A stretch of 64,000 bases of DNA from Candidatus Bathyarchaeota archaeon (GCA_026014665.1 JAOZHX010000012.1:52956-116955), one strand, 5' to 3'; numbered from the stretch's first letter, positions 53,374 through 63,408 are shown. Notes: generated by a model from the sequence alone, not told the origin. Numbers and translations: made by a program.

Positions 53374-56300
53374 CTATTGAGTGTTTTTTCTGCGTTGAAC
53401 TCTAATCCGAAACACGGTTAAGACTGAAAGCAGCAGAACCGAAGCGACCACAATGAATGCTGCAAGATAGACCTGGAACTTATCCCCGCTATGTTGTGTG
53501 GGCGCCGACGTGTTTTCTGGTTTCAACGTCGGGGTTAGTGGCATTGGGGGAGTTGGTGAGGTGGGCGTTGGGTTTGTGGGTGTTGGTTGGGGGTTTTGTG
53601 TTGGTTCTGGCTGGGTGTTTTGTTGTTGTGTTGTTGTTGAGGTTTCGGTGATTGTAGGATTTGCCGTGGGGGTTGGGGTCGTGGAGGGTTGCGGGTTGGG
53701 GTTTTCAGTGGGAGTTGGGGAGGGGGGTGGGTTAGTAGGTGAGCCTGTTGGTGTTGGGCTTTCAGTGGGGGCGAGTGTGGGAGATGGCGTTGGAGCGGAT
53801 GTCGGTGTGGGCGTCGGGGTGATAATTGGTTCTTGAGTTTCAATTAAAACAGCGATGTCGTGCGTGCTGTGATGATAGGTGAATTGAACAAACCAGTAGT
53901 AATCGTTACCTGTTGAACTGTAGCTAATCTGGTTGCCGTCAACGTAGACTTTCATGGTGGCGAGGCTTGGTACCAGCGTCTTAGATATGGTAAGGTTCAC
54001 ATACCCTGTTGTTCCGGTGGGTCCACTTACAGTAAAGTAGATCGCTTTGCTTGTAGAATTAAAGGCAAGGTCAGAGAGCGATGAATTAGTCGTCACATAG
54101 AACGGTTGATAATTAACCATCAAGAATTGCGCTCCAACTACATCATTAATTTTCGTTAAACCGAATTGGTTGTCTGTGACTGAGGAAACCTTCAACGCAA
54201 CTGTACCAGGTGCACTTGCCAGATAGGAATATTCCCATCTGCTGTTCGCCGACGACCAAGTCATAGCAGAAGCGTTCACCTGCAATACACCATTCGCATT
54301 GTTGAAGGTTGAGCTATCATATTCATAAGCGGCTTTAAACCAAACTGTAGATCGGTCGCCCAATGAAACGGAAGTATTCGTTAAGCCGCCGTCAATGATT
54401 TTTATTCGGTCCCAAATGATGCTAGGTGAAATTGTACTTGTAAATTGTGTGACTCCGCCAACGTTGACAGCGGTAACCACATAACTAGTCCTTGTCACAG
54501 AGGAAGAAGAGACTGCCAAGTTTGCCCAGCCAGTGCCGTTAACGGCGGTTTGTGTACCATTTAGATACAGGCTGCCAGAGGTGATAGCGCTACCGTTATT
54601 CCAGAGGCAGTGGAACCCAACTGTTTGGGCGGTTCCGACATCAGCTCGTGCATCGCTGACAAAAGAGTTATCTATGTTGACAACGGGGGGGATTGAACCT
54701 GTTTCTTCACTGCCCCAACTCGTTTGGTTCGGTTCCGGGTATGAATATTTTGTTACAAAAACATTATCGTAGCGCACGGTTTCAGAGGCTCCAGACCAGC
54801 TGAAGAGGCACAACGAGCCAGAGCTAAACGCATTGTTCGCTGCACTGAGTTCTGTACTGTAAAGCGGCGTTATGGTGCTTCGAAGTTGGTTGCCGAAGAG
54901 TTTGAAAACATAGTTGTACCAAACGTTCGTCGATGGATTGGTTGTTCCCTGACTTGCAAGCACAGTCTCCAAGCCGCCTGACATCATGGAAATTCTTTCT
55001 CGATTGTCTAAAGACCACGTGCTTAAGAAAGTCATGTAGCCGTTATTCTGCTCACTGCCGACGGTTCCCCGCACCATGGGGCCGGCTTCAAAATAGGTAC
55101 CGGAAATCCACTTGACACTAACATGGATGCTGTGGTTTGCAAACGTGAAACCGTTAGCTCTAAGGCGCTGCCCGAAAGCTGTCGTTTGCGCAACAAGCTC
55201 TCCGCTTTGAATTTGCCAAGATCCGCCAACGGTCGTCCATTTACTTAGATCACCGCTGAAGTCATCGAAGAAATCAAAGGTAGCTGCTCCATTGCTGATG
55301 GTGGCTGCATCGCTTTTTCCATAGTAAACGTACATAGTTGAACCTGTGCTTTTGATCTGTGGAACCTTCACCCAAAAGATAGCGCTGCTTCCGGTTGTAC
55401 TCTGTTCAATCCAGAATGGACATTCAACTTCAGTGCTGGTTGTTGGGTTGAGCCAAGTGAATCGGACATCGTTGAAGCTAGGTTGACAATGTCCGTTAAG
55501 ATACACTGTATCACCTGAACTTGTACCGGTACCGTAGTTAACAACAATCCTTGTTTGGTAATCAGTTAAGTCGGCTGCTTGCGGGACTATCGGGCTGTTT
55601 AAATTAACTTCCATTGTTCTCACGTACCAAGAAGCACTGTTCGCTGTAGTGTAGAGGAAAGCTCGTGTTGAGTTTAAAAGGAAAAGCATTGGACATGCTT
55701 CATCATCCGTTAAGATTGGTGAATTAGCCGCTTCGACAAATCCTGATGTGGGAGAAGTTGAGTAGTAAGCAACCACTTGCCACTGAGAATTTGAATAAAT
55801 CTCAGCTAACAACCAATAGTATCCGTTATAATACATCACTGTTGGCGAACCAAACGGCATGTCACGGCTAAGAATGGTGCTGTCGGTTGCAGTCCGTAAA
55901 CCAGTGAGACTGGTGGCGCTTCTGACTTTTATACTCTCAGTTGTGCCAGAGGCATCGTGAGAATAAAGGTACCAGCGAGCATTGTTAGGATTATACCAAA
56001 TAAAGGGATTCTTGTACTCGTTGCCGCCTGTTTTAACGTTCTCAACAAACGTGAAGGTTATGCCGTTTGTGCTTGTCCAACGCTCCAACGTGCCGCTAGC
56101 ACGGTCCTCCAAGAACATATGGAAGGAGCCACTTGAGTAAGTCACGCTGGGCCAACGGTAATTGTTGGCTTGGGCGCCAAGTATGGGGTTGCCTGAGTAA
56201 GGTGTCCAAGTTCCCGCTGTGTCATTGGAATAATACAACCTGATTTGTGAACCTTCAGGGTTGCTGTCATAAGCCAAGTACTTCCAAACGTTGCCGTCTA

Positions 56301-56595
56301 CTTGTTTGTTAACTTGCAGGATAGTGCTGCTGTGAACGGGTTGAAAAGTGTGGCGTTGCGTTGGATTACCGCTGATAGTAGTCCAATAATTTGATAAACC
56401 ATAGAAATTGTAGGTCGTCGAGGTTGCGGCGGTCGAGATAAGGTGTGATTTTCGGTATTGCCAACCGCCGTAATACCAGGTTGCATCAACCGATTCAGCA
56501 GACACGCTTGCAGGTTGAACTGTTAACATCAGACCAACGCTTAGGATTAGAAGCACGATAATGAGTGCGGCTTGAAATTGTTTAGAAAAAAACAT
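53374..56595 (-). CDS. Large surface protein: DUF2341 split by a beta-propeller, Pro/Thr stalk, C-terminal anchor
   Basis: 1073 residues. A signal peptide (1-33, 'VQPASVSAES') is followed by 'WYYGGWQYRKSHLIST', the DUF2341 start. Residues about 75-345 form repeated blades ('IRLYYSNDTAGTW', 'YRWPSVTYSSGSFHMFLED', 'NPFIWYNPNNARWYLYSHD', 'GSPTVMYYNGYYWLLAEIY') like a five-bladed GH43/GH32 propeller. 'DYQTRIVVNYGTGTSSGD' to 'STMYVYYGKSDA' (about 345-440) completes DUF2341, and a lectin-like jelly roll follows to about 620. Beyond are Ig-like repeats, a Pro/Thr/Ser/Asn stalk (about 930-1030) and a final helix with basic tail 'RIRVQRRKNTQ'. It is a cell-surface carbohydrate-binding or -degrading protein. 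Confidence 0.82.
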   Translation of the reverse strand: MFFSKQFQAALIIVLLILSVGLMLTVQPASVSAESVDATWYYGGWQYRKSHLISTAATSTTYNFYGLSNYWTTISGNPTQRHTFQPVHSSTILQVNKQVDGNVWKYLAYDSNPEGSQIRLYYSNDTAGTWTPYSGNPILGAQANNYRWPSVTYSSGSFHMFLEDRASGTLERWTSTNGITFTFVENVKTGGNEYKNPFIWYNPNNARWYLYSHDASGTTESIKVRSATSLTGLRTATDSTILSRDMPFGSPTVMYYNGYYWLLAEIYSNSQWQVVAYYSTSPTSGFVEAANSPILTDDEACPMLFLLNSTRAFLYTTANSASWYVRTMEVNLNSPIVPQAADLTDYQTRIVVNYGTGTSSGDTVYLNGHCQPSFNDVRFTWLNPTTSTEVECPFWIEQSTTGSSAIFWVKVPQIKSTGSTMYVYYGKSDAATISNGAATFDFFDDFSGDLSKWTTVGGSWQIQSGELVAQTTAFGQRLRANGFTFANHSIHVSVKWISGTYFEAGPMVRGTVGSEQNNGYMTFLSTWSLDNRERISMMSGGLETVLASQGTTNPSTNVWYNYVFKLFGNQLRSTITPLYSTELSAANNAFSSGSLCLFSWSGASETVRYDNVFVTKYSYPEPNQTSWGSEETGSIPPVVNIDNSFVSDARADVGTAQTVGFHCLWNNGSAITSGSLYLNGTQTAVNGTGWANLAVSSSSVTRTSYVVTAVNVGGVTQFTSTISPSIIWDRIKIIDGGLTNTSVSLGDRSTVWFKAAYEYDSSTFNNANGVLQVNASAMTWSSANSRWEYSYLASAPGTVALKVSSVTDNQFGLTKINDVVGAQFLMVNYQPFYVTTNSSLSDLAFNSTSKAIYFTVSGPTGTTGYVNLTISKTLVPSLATMKVYVDGNQISYSSTGNDYYWFVQFTYHHSTHDIAVLIETQEPIITPTPTPTSAPTPSPTLAPTESPTPTGSPTNPPPSPTPTENPNPQPSTTPTPTANPTITETSTTTQQQNTQPEPTQNPQPTPTNPTPTSPTPPMPLTPTLKPENTSAPTQHSGDKFQVYLAAFIVVASVLLLSVLTVFRIRVQRRKNTQ

Positions 56596-56688
56596 AAAGA
56601 AGCCTCTCTTAGGACAGAGTGGTTAGCGCTTTATTAACACCCAAGGTTAACAGATATAGAACAATTACATCCTGTTCTATCAGAATCT

Positions 56689-57831
56689 TCAACTTATCGA
56701 GCCGACGGCTTCCATGAGGAACTTTTCGATCACCAAAACCCTGTTTTCCCACGAGTTATTTTTAGCAAACTCCAGTCGTCTTGCCATGACTTTTTCGTTT
56801 CTGAGTGCACTTTCAGCCACTGCGAGCTCAACTTTTCTTATAAAATCCGCATAGTTCTTGCCTACGTATACTATGCCTTCGGCGTTTCTAACAACCTCGG
56901 GTAGCGCTGTGGAAACAACGGGTTTACCTGCTGCCAAATACTCATACATCTTGATAGGGTTGGAGGCGAGGGTTATGTTGTTTATCTTGAAGGGAATCAA
57001 GCATACATCCATGTTTGAAAGGTAAGAAGGCAATACCGAATAAGGTTTTGTTCCCACCATCACAATGTTTGGATACTTCTCAAACTTTGGTTTAGCAGCA
57101 TGCACGGGACCAACGAGCAGAATCGAATACTCAGGATGAGTCTCCGCTAGTTTACACACCAAATCATCGTCCACCCATTCCAAGAATGCACCTATAAACC
57201 CTATGACTGGGTGCTTGAGGTTGGGCAACTCATCAAGCTTCATAACAGTTGTTGATGCAGGGTAGAAGTGGTCAAAATCCATGGCGTTCGGCAGGTAGGA
57301 GTAGGGAACGTTGTGCTTGCTTAATTTATCGCAGAGAACCTTAGAGGTCGCAAAAATACATGTAGAAGACTCTATTAGTTCCGACTCTATTTTCACGTAT
57401 TTGTTATGAGCAAACTCCGGGAAAGATAATATATCATCGACGTAATCAAACGCTATTTTTGCATTCATGGATTTAATCGGTTTAATCAAGGGGAAAAAAT
57501 CAAGCAAATAAAAGACTGCGACATCTAACTTAAAATCAAGCTTCGTTAAGGTAGAAACAAAAAAACGCTGAAAAAGCCAGTTCTTCAACCAACTTAATCT
57601 GCCTCTGAAAGGAGGAAGATAAACCTTTGCAACCCAAACGTTCTCTTCAACTTTTTCTATGAGAACGGAGCGTCCTTTGAGAATGTCACTGACCATTTTT
57701 GTAAGCGTAACATAAGTTGGGTTTTCAAAATAGATAACTTGGTGCCCTCTTTTAGCTAACCCAGAGGCTATATGCTGAGGGCGCTGCCAAAGAAAATCCC
57801 AAGGAACCGAAGCTAAAACAACAATATTCAT
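56689..57831 (-). CDS. GT4-type glycosyltransferase
   Basis: 380 residues, GT-B fold. The N-terminus 'IVVLASVPWDFLWQRPQHIASGLAKRGHQVIYFE' resembles group-1 transferases with 'WxxRPQ'. The C-terminal half shows 'HPVIGFIGAFLEWVD', 'YSILLVGPVHA', 'NIVMVGTKPYSVLPSYLSNMDVCLIPF' and 'SNPIKMYEYLAAGKPVVSTALPEV' (E-x7-E). It adds a sugar from a nucleotide donor to a glycan. The downstream GT2 gene ends 11 bases before it. Confidence 0.88.
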   Translation of the reverse strand: MNIVVLASVPWDFLWQRPQHIASGLAKRGHQVIYFENPTYVTLTKMVSDILKGRSVLIEKVEENVWVAKVYLPPFRGRLSWLKNWLFQRFFVSTLTKLDFKLDVAVFYLLDFFPLIKPIKSMNAKIAFDYVDDILSFPEFAHNKYVKIESELIESSTCIFATSKVLCDKLSKHNVPYSYLPNAMDFDHFYPASTTVMKLDELPNLKHPVIGFIGAFLEWVDDDLVCKLAETHPEYSILLVGPVHAAKPKFEKYPNIVMVGTKPYSVLPSYLSNMDVCLIPFKINNITLASNPIKMYEYLAAGKPVVSTALPEVVRNAEGIVYVGKNYADFIRKVELAVAESALRNEKVMARRLEFAKNNSWENRVLVIEKFLMEAVGSIS

Positions 57832-57842
57832 GGCTTTTCACT

Positions 57843-58919
57843 CTATTTCCTAAATTTTTCAAGATCAGAAAGAATCGGGTATTGTTTTCGAAGTTTGGAG
57901 TATAGAAGCCACTTAGCCCCAAGTATACTTCCAAAAAACATGGCTACAAGCTTGGTGGTTTGAAGCTTAGGGTAACTTTTAAGGTACCTAAGTGTATGCA
58001 CAACCCGAACGACATCTGAGGCCACCTTGCTCTTAACGGAAAACTGCGACTCATAAGGATACAACCGATAAAAAAGAAGTTCCGCTTCTACACCCCACAA
58101 AAGATCGCTACGAGGTAGCAGAAAATCACGGCTCGAGGTCCTTCCATGAACGACATGGTAAACTTTAACGTTGGGACTAAAAACCAACTGATGACCACGT
58201 TTCCAAAGCTGCCAACCTAACACCATCTCCCAAGCGCAACCCAAAATCCACTCTCCAGGCAAATCAATGCTACGCAATACGTCGCCTAAAACCGCCATCG
58301 AAGGACCACGCAGCAACGCTTTGACCATTCCACGTTTTCGCCAGTATGCGTTGTTGCCTCTTTCATAAACTAAACCTGATTTAGCGATGCAATTCTTGTA
58401 TTCTTCAAGGCCTTTGAGGGGATGACCAAACAGAGCAAACTCATAAGGAGACAAAACGCTTGGAACTTCACGCTCCCTAAGTACTTGCATCTCGCCATTC
58501 TGCAGCAAGACTGGAAATGAATCCCCAGTGACAGCAACAAAATTTGAGTTCTGAAAAACCTTGACGGTTTCTTCAAGCCAATTGTCAGCAGGAATAGCAT
58601 CATCATCAAGAAAAGCCACAATCTTGCCTGTTGAGTTTTTTACCCCTAAAAAGTAGGCATCGACAATATGTCCTTTGTTTTGGATAACTAATGTAACTTT
58701 GAAGCCCTTGGCTTGCGCTAGCAACTGTTCAGTGCCATCACCTGACGGCTTCACAACCACAACCACATCAAAATCACGGTAACTTTGCCGACCCAACGCA
58801 TCGAGCAAGTAACTGAGAATGTCGGCTCTTTTGTATGTGGGAATGACAACGGTTACACTGTAATTTTTTGCCACGTTAGGGCTATTTGGCATCAGCATCA
58901 ACTCGCTCTGAAGAAACAT
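57843..58919 (-). CDS. GT2-family glycosyltransferase
   Basis: 358 residues. 'VTVVIPTYKRADILSYLLDALG', 'DFDVVVVVKPSGDGTE', 'IVAFLDDDAIPADNWLE' (DxD as 'DDD') and 'GWQLWKRGHQLVFSPNVKVYHVVHGRTSSRDF' are GT-A features of rhamnosyl-type transferases. A C-terminal helical segment follows, possibly a membrane-associated amphipathic region. The start may be the ATG at 58919 or one a few residues inside. It belongs to the leftward glycan cluster. Confidence 0.85.
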   Translation of the reverse strand: MFLQSELMLMPNSPNVAKNYSVTVVIPTYKRADILSYLLDALGRQSYRDFDVVVVVKPSGDGTEQLLAQAKGFKVTLVIQNKGHIVDAYFLGVKNSTGKIVAFLDDDAIPADNWLEETVKVFQNSNFVAVTGDSFPVLLQNGEMQVLREREVPSVLSPYEFALFGHPLKGLEEYKNCIAKSGLVYERGNNAYWRKRGMVKALLRGPSMAVLGDVLRSIDLPGEWILGCAWEMVLGWQLWKRGHQLVFSPNVKVYHVVHGRTSSRDFLLPRSDLLWGVEAELLFYRLYPYESQFSVKSKVASDVVRVVHTLRYLKSYPKLQTTKLVAMFFGSILGAKWLLYSKLRKQYPILSDLEKFRK

Positions 58920-58982
58920 TTCATGTTCAGCAGCTATCAGATTTAACGAATTTGGAGTTAACCCCTTTCACATAGACTGAGC

Positions 58983-61088
58983 TTAACTCAACGGGGTGCA
59001 TAAGACTTCGCTACCGCCGTTTGAATAGATAACGTTGGTTTGGTTTAGCACGCGGGGTAAGCTGCCGTTGGAAGATAATGGTTCATAGCATATGCTGATG
59101 TAGCTTAGGTACACGTATTGTCCTGGTCGAAGAATAGTAGTGTTGTCTAGTCCTGTTATGTAGCCTCGATAGATTAAGCCATAAGCCGTCAATGAAGTGA
59201 AGAGTCCGTTATCCCCTGCAATATTCCATTGGTACGGAACATTGTTTGAAACCCATTGAGCACCATAAACGCTGTAACTATCGATGTAGCCATCATCCCC
59301 ATACAAACGCATAGGATTCATACGGTAACCACTTAACGAAACGGACCAGCTGTCGGATTTAGCGACTTCATAGACAAAGTTTGTTTGAAAAAGAAAGTAA
59401 GGAATAAGCACAACAACAACCAGAAAGGAAACAACTAATTTCTTGTCGTTTTTAAGCACATATTTTGCAAACGCCCATATGCCAATTATGCAGAAAGGCG
59501 CCAAAAACATGAGCAGTATATGATAGAACCGGGTCATGGATAAGGTGTTTGCTAAGCCTGGAACAATGGTTAAGACAACAAGAAAAGCAACGGCCACCAA
59601 ACTGAAAACCGTGTAGTCTCTTCCAAACTGCACTTTTGTTTTTCTTCTAACTAAAGCGATGACACCCACGATAATGAACAATTCAGTAAGATAAGCAAAC
59701 GCTCTACTGATAGTGTTTAAGAACGACGGTGACTGAGTCAACCCTAACCCAGTTAAGACCGTGGTTCCACGAGAAGCAGGGTCGAAGAAATCACCCAATT
59801 GGGTTGCAACATACCGCGTAAACGTCATGATGCTATCAAAAACAACAGAGCCTGATGTGTAAATGTACCAGCCGAACATAGCGACGAAAAAGAAAATAAT
59901 CATGGTCAGCTGCAGATTAAAGCTCGGTTTCTTCAAATAGAAAACGGATACCGACCAAGCAGTAATTATAAGAAACAAGAAAATTTGAGCGAGCGCGTAA
60001 TGGGAAACGATAAGGCCAAAACTTAAGATTGCGAAGCCGACGAATTTTGATTCCCGCTTCACCTGCTTGTTTAGTAGCAAAATCAGCAGAAGAATGAAGA
60101 ATAATTCAGCTATGCTCTGGCGACCTAGCGAAATCATTTCAGTGAAAAAAGTTGACTGCGCCATGAATAAGAAAGCAGCCAGAAACGCGAATTTTTTGCC
60201 AATGTAGGGTTGCCATAAAACATAGAGAGCAACAGGCACCAAGGCAAGAATGGCAGGAAAAATTATTTTGTAAACCCACGTAGGATCCATTCCGAGCATG
60301 TTTGCATAAACGGTTGGCAGAATAGTTATACTGAGCATAGCGTTGAACCTACCGTATCCTTGATCCGTAGGAAAAGCAAACGTTGCGTTCCAATGGGCAC
60401 TTTGCTGTGTTTCACTAAACACATAGAGTTCAAGGGGAGAATCACCTCCATAAGGAAGAATATGACTGGAAATTAAGGAAGTATGGAATAGGAGCGCTAA
60501 AGCAATCATAAGGATAGCGAATGCATAGAACCCGACAGACCGTTCATAAAAAGCACCGACTGCAAAAACAACGGCAATTGCTGATATCATAATCAGTAGA
60601 ATTGAATTGTTGCCTGTTATGTTAACGAATAAAGCGCCTACAATGCTAAGGACCGGGATTAGGATCAAAAGCAGCAGAGCCGGGCTAAACTTAGGTTGAC
60701 TGAGGCTTGGAAGTTTTCCAACTTTGGGTTGCCGAAGATGCACCGCCGCAGCACCGATAATGATCAGAGTATTGATGAAAAGTGACAGGGGCAAGGTGGA
60801 AAGGGGGAAGCTAAGACCGATGGTTGAACCGAATTCATTAATGATTAGCCCTGCTATCATCAAGAAGGCAATGCTGAAGCCAACGGAAAACAGCATGAAT
60901 TCAAGTGCGCGCAGGTTTTCCAGTTTGATTAGTTTTACAAAGATTACCCCAGGGATAAATGATAAGTAGATAATCCCGACGACCTGCATTGCAACAGGCA
61001 GATTCAAGAATAACGTGATGTACATTATAACTTGCAGGAAAACGACTATCGGAAGAAAGTGCTGGAGCAATTGGTTTTGACTAAACAT
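58983..61088 (-). CDS. Multi-TM GT-C-like membrane protein (DUF2206-type)
   Basis: 701 residues. At least fourteen hydrophobic segments are followed by a C-terminal extracytoplasmic part of about 100 residues ('YEVAKSDSWSVSLSGYRMNPMRLYGDDGYIDSYSV'). The first large loop carries 'YGGDSPLELYVFSETQQSAHWN', where an acidic cluster sits in the position of the GT-C catalytic Asp/Glu. The overall plan resembles DUF2206 and other polyprenyl-phosphate-sugar dependent GT-C proteins. It could transfer sugars to a surface glycan outside the membrane. The specific activity is inferred. Confidence 0.7.
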   Translation of the reverse strand: MFSQNQLLQHFLPIVVFLQVIMYITLFLNLPVAMQVVGIIYLSFIPGVIFVKLIKLENLRALEFMLFSVGFSIAFLMIAGLIINEFGSTIGLSFPLSTLPLSLFINTLIIIGAAAVHLRQPKVGKLPSLSQPKFSPALLLLILIPVLSIVGALFVNITGNNSILLIMISAIAVVFAVGAFYERSVGFYAFAILMIALALLFHTSLISSHILPYGGDSPLELYVFSETQQSAHWNATFAFPTDQGYGRFNAMLSITILPTVYANMLGMDPTWVYKIIFPAILALVPVALYVLWQPYIGKKFAFLAAFLFMAQSTFFTEMISLGRQSIAELFFILLLILLLNKQVKRESKFVGFAILSFGLIVSHYALAQIFLFLIITAWSVSVFYLKKPSFNLQLTMIIFFFVAMFGWYIYTSGSVVFDSIMTFTRYVATQLGDFFDPASRGTTVLTGLGLTQSPSFLNTISRAFAYLTELFIIVGVIALVRRKTKVQFGRDYTVFSLVAVAFLVVLTIVPGLANTLSMTRFYHILLMFLAPFCIIGIWAFAKYVLKNDKKLVVSFLVVVVLIPYFLFQTNFVYEVAKSDSWSVSLSGYRMNPMRLYGDDGYIDSYSVYGAQWVSNNVPYQWNIAGDNGLFTSLTAYGLIYRGYITGLDNTTILRPGQYVYLSYISICYEPLSSNGSLPRVLNQTNVIYSNGGSEVLCTPLS

Positions 61089-61102
61089 ACATTCTTCGCC
61101 AA

Positions 61103-62281
61103 CTATTTCTTAATTACTGACTGATAGATTTCCACCATCTTCGGCGCGACTTCTCTAATGTCGTATTCGTTGGCTGCCTTGGCTCCGTTTAAGGCAACTT
61201 TAGTACGCAAATCTTTGTTTTCGATTAAAGTCATGAGCGCCGAAGCCAAGTCATCAGCATCGTTAGGATTCACGAGCAAACCAGTCTCCCCGTGAGCAAC
61301 AATTTCTTTGAGGACACCAAACTTAGGTGCAACCACAGCAAGCCCAGCAGACCAAGCCTCTAGGGTGGCGATGTACCCGAAGTTCGTGGCGACGAAAACA
61401 TCACTGTTCCAAAGGAAGTCCCTGACGTCAGTTTGTTTGCCAACCATGGAGACTGCATTTTCGAGGTTTAACTGCTTAATTAGTGACCTAATCGAATCAA
61501 AAAGCGTGCCATAACCAACCAAAGTTAATTTTGCATCAGGTAATTTATCGTTGACTTTCTTGAAAGCCTCAACCACAATTTCTGGAGTCTGCACACGCTC
61601 AAGCCGACCAACATATACCACTGTGGTTTGATGATCATTAGATACAACATTTGGTTTCTTAAAACGTGGAACGTCCACGAAATTGGTTACCAAATAGCTT
61701 TTTTCTGCGAAACCAAGCCTTTGCAAAGCGGATAGGATTTCTTTTGAGTATGTTGTGATTGCCGCGACGTCGTTTCTAAGTATATTTTTTATAACTGGAG
61801 ATTCCAGCGGCATTCCGCCATCATATGGGTCGCCCACGAAGCTGCCATGCAAAGTGAGAACCAAGGGCTTATGAAAGCGTCGGCTTAAGTAAATTCCAAG
61901 GTTTATGTATTCTAGGTCTTTCCAAACCCCGTGGATATGGAATACGTCGGCTGACTGCGTATTACTCCATCCAGCAGCTTCCCTGCATAAACCTTTAAAC
62001 TTAATTTTATCAACAAACCGGGGGGTATAACCCAGCGTATACATTAGGGTGCCATTAACGAAGTCAACGGGGTTTGGTCCCAGCCTAAATACTTCGAGGG
62101 TCGAGGACCTCTCAAACTTCTTGATATTCTTGGTTATAAGCAGAAATTTGGTGCGACCTGTTATCAAAGAGAAATCTACGTCGTAATTTTTTGCTAAGTA
62201 ACTGGACAACCAAAGGATGTAGCGTTCTAAGCCTCCGATTTGAAGGGGCCAAAACCTATCCCAAACATGACAAACGTGCAA
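61103..62281 (-). CDS. GT4-type glycosyltransferase
   Basis: 392 residues from a TTG preceded by GGTGGAGG. GT-B fold: 'VWDRFWPLQIGGLERYILWLSSYLA', 'DVFHIHGVWKDLEYINLG', 'LTLHGSFVGDPYDGG', 'TTVVYVGRLERVQTPEIVVEAFKKV', 'AKLTLVGYGTLFDSIRSL' and 'NFGYIATLEAWSAGLAVVAPKFGVLKEI' (E-x7-E as E..G). It belongs to the surface-glycan cluster; the neighbour to the left is the DUF2206-like gene 15 bases away. Confidence 0.9.
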   Translation of the reverse strand: MHVCHVWDRFWPLQIGGLERYILWLSSYLAKNYDVDFSLITGRTKFLLITKNIKKFERSSTLEVFRLGPNPVDFVNGTLMYTLGYTPRFVDKIKFKGLCREAAGWSNTQSADVFHIHGVWKDLEYINLGIYLSRRFHKPLVLTLHGSFVGDPYDGGMPLESPVIKNILRNDVAAITTYSKEILSALQRLGFAEKSYLVTNFVDVPRFKKPNVVSNDHQTTVVYVGRLERVQTPEIVVEAFKKVNDKLPDAKLTLVGYGTLFDSIRSLIKQLNLENAVSMVGKQTDVRDFLWNSDVFVATNFGYIATLEAWSAGLAVVAPKFGVLKEIVAHGETGLLVNPNDADDLASALMTLIENKDLRTKVALNGAKAANEYDIREVAPKMVEIYQSVIKK

Positions 62282-62298
62282 ACAAAAACCTCCACCAA

Positions 62299-63408
62299 TT
62301 AAGCGTAATACTTATTGAATAGTTCCATGAACCGAGAGGAAAAGTTACAAAGCGAAAAGCGCTCAGAGATTTCTTTAACTCGCTCGGCCTCACGATTGGA
62401 CCAGTGACCGATTTCATAATCTATTTTTGCGGCTGCTTGCTGTAGGCTCTCATAACGGTCTTGGAATGGAACAAATTCGCGCATGCCGCCAGAGTCATGA
62501 ACTATCGGTATGCAACCCAAAGCCATAGCTTCTACAATTGAAATCCCAAAATGCTCTCCTACCATCGTATGCAGGTAAACCTTCGCCTTCTTTAATAGCT
62601 CAATCTTTTTCTCAGCCGGTGCGTCAGGATAGATTTTCACGCGGTCGGTTAAGCCTAATTGTTTGATGAGGCTTTGTAGGTTGGTTAGTGTTTGTTTGCT
62701 GCATAAGCGCCCGACTATTGCGTAGTGTATGCTTGGGTTTGTTTTTGCAGCGATCAACGGAATCCGCTCTAGAAGTTTTGTCGGATCTAACCGTGAAGTG
62801 GTAACAACGAGGTCTTGCCGTGAGTTTTTGATTGCTTCTTTACCTAACGTCGATATGGTTGAGGGAAAGGGTGGATAGAGCACCGTCACAGTTTTGCCTG
62901 AGTACTTGCCGATTTCCTCAGCTGTATAGTGACTATTTGCAAGAACCAGCCGTTTATCGTAGTTTATCAGCTTCTTCTCAAGGATTACATGAGGCACCGT
63001 GCCCACTAACGTAATGTGCGGGCTGCCCAAGTAAGGGAAGGTTTTGCTGAACGAGTGCTGATTAAGGTATGGGAAATGGATGTAGCTTATTTGCGTCCAT
63101 GGATAGACACAGTTTGAGAAGGCATCGATGAATAAGTCACATTTTTGTTTGGCAACATACGAATTAACGATAGTTTGATAAAAATCGACGAGTCCTCTGC
63201 GGGTGAAGTGTGTTGGTTGCGTGATTGCTTGGATTTTGGGATGAAGGGTTTCTCCGAAATATGCACTGATTGTTCGTGGATTAACCTTGTCATCGGCGAA
63301 CAGTATGACATCATGTCTATTTTGCGCTAAAGTGTTTGCCATGGCAACCGCCACAAACTCGCCGCCGCCATACACGTTTAGAGTGGGAGAGAACACACCG
63401 ACCTTCAT
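62299..63408 (-). CDS. GT4-type glycosyltransferase
   Basis: About 369 residues from the ATG at 63408 ('MKVGVFSPTLNVYGGGEFVAVAMANTL'). A GTG three codons upstream is the alternative start. GT-B fold with 'ISYIHFPYLNQHSF', 'LVLANSHYTAEEIGKYSG', 'VVTTSRLDPTKLLERIPLIA', 'IHYAIVGRLCSKQTL' and 'EHFGISIVEAMALGCIPIVHDSGGMREFV', the EX7E motif. It is closest to ALG11-like mannosyltransferases in plan. It is the promoter-proximal gene of the leftward cluster. Confidence 0.88.
   Translation of the reverse strand: MKVGVFSPTLNVYGGGEFVAVAMANTLAQNRHDVILFADDKVNPRTISAYFGETLHPKIQAITQPTHFTRRGLVDFYQTIVNSYVAKQKCDLFIDAFSNCVYPWTQISYIHFPYLNQHSFSKTFPYLGSPHITLVGTVPHVILEKKLINYDKRLVLANSHYTAEEIGKYSGKTVTVLYPPFPSTISTLGKEAIKNSRQDLVVTTSRLDPTKLLERIPLIAAKTNPSIHYAIVGRLCSKQTLTNLQSLIKQLGLTDRVKIYPDAPAEKKIELLKKAKVYLHTMVGEHFGISIVEAMALGCIPIVHDSGGMREFVPFQDRYESLQQAAAKIDYEIGHWSNREAERVKEISERFSLCNFSSRFMELFNKYYA

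Noticed and set aside
53457..53836. Gly/Val-rich plus-strand frames opposite the surface protein stalk
   Set aside because: They are the complement of the Pro/Thr-rich codons of the real minus-strand gene; low-complexity shadow.
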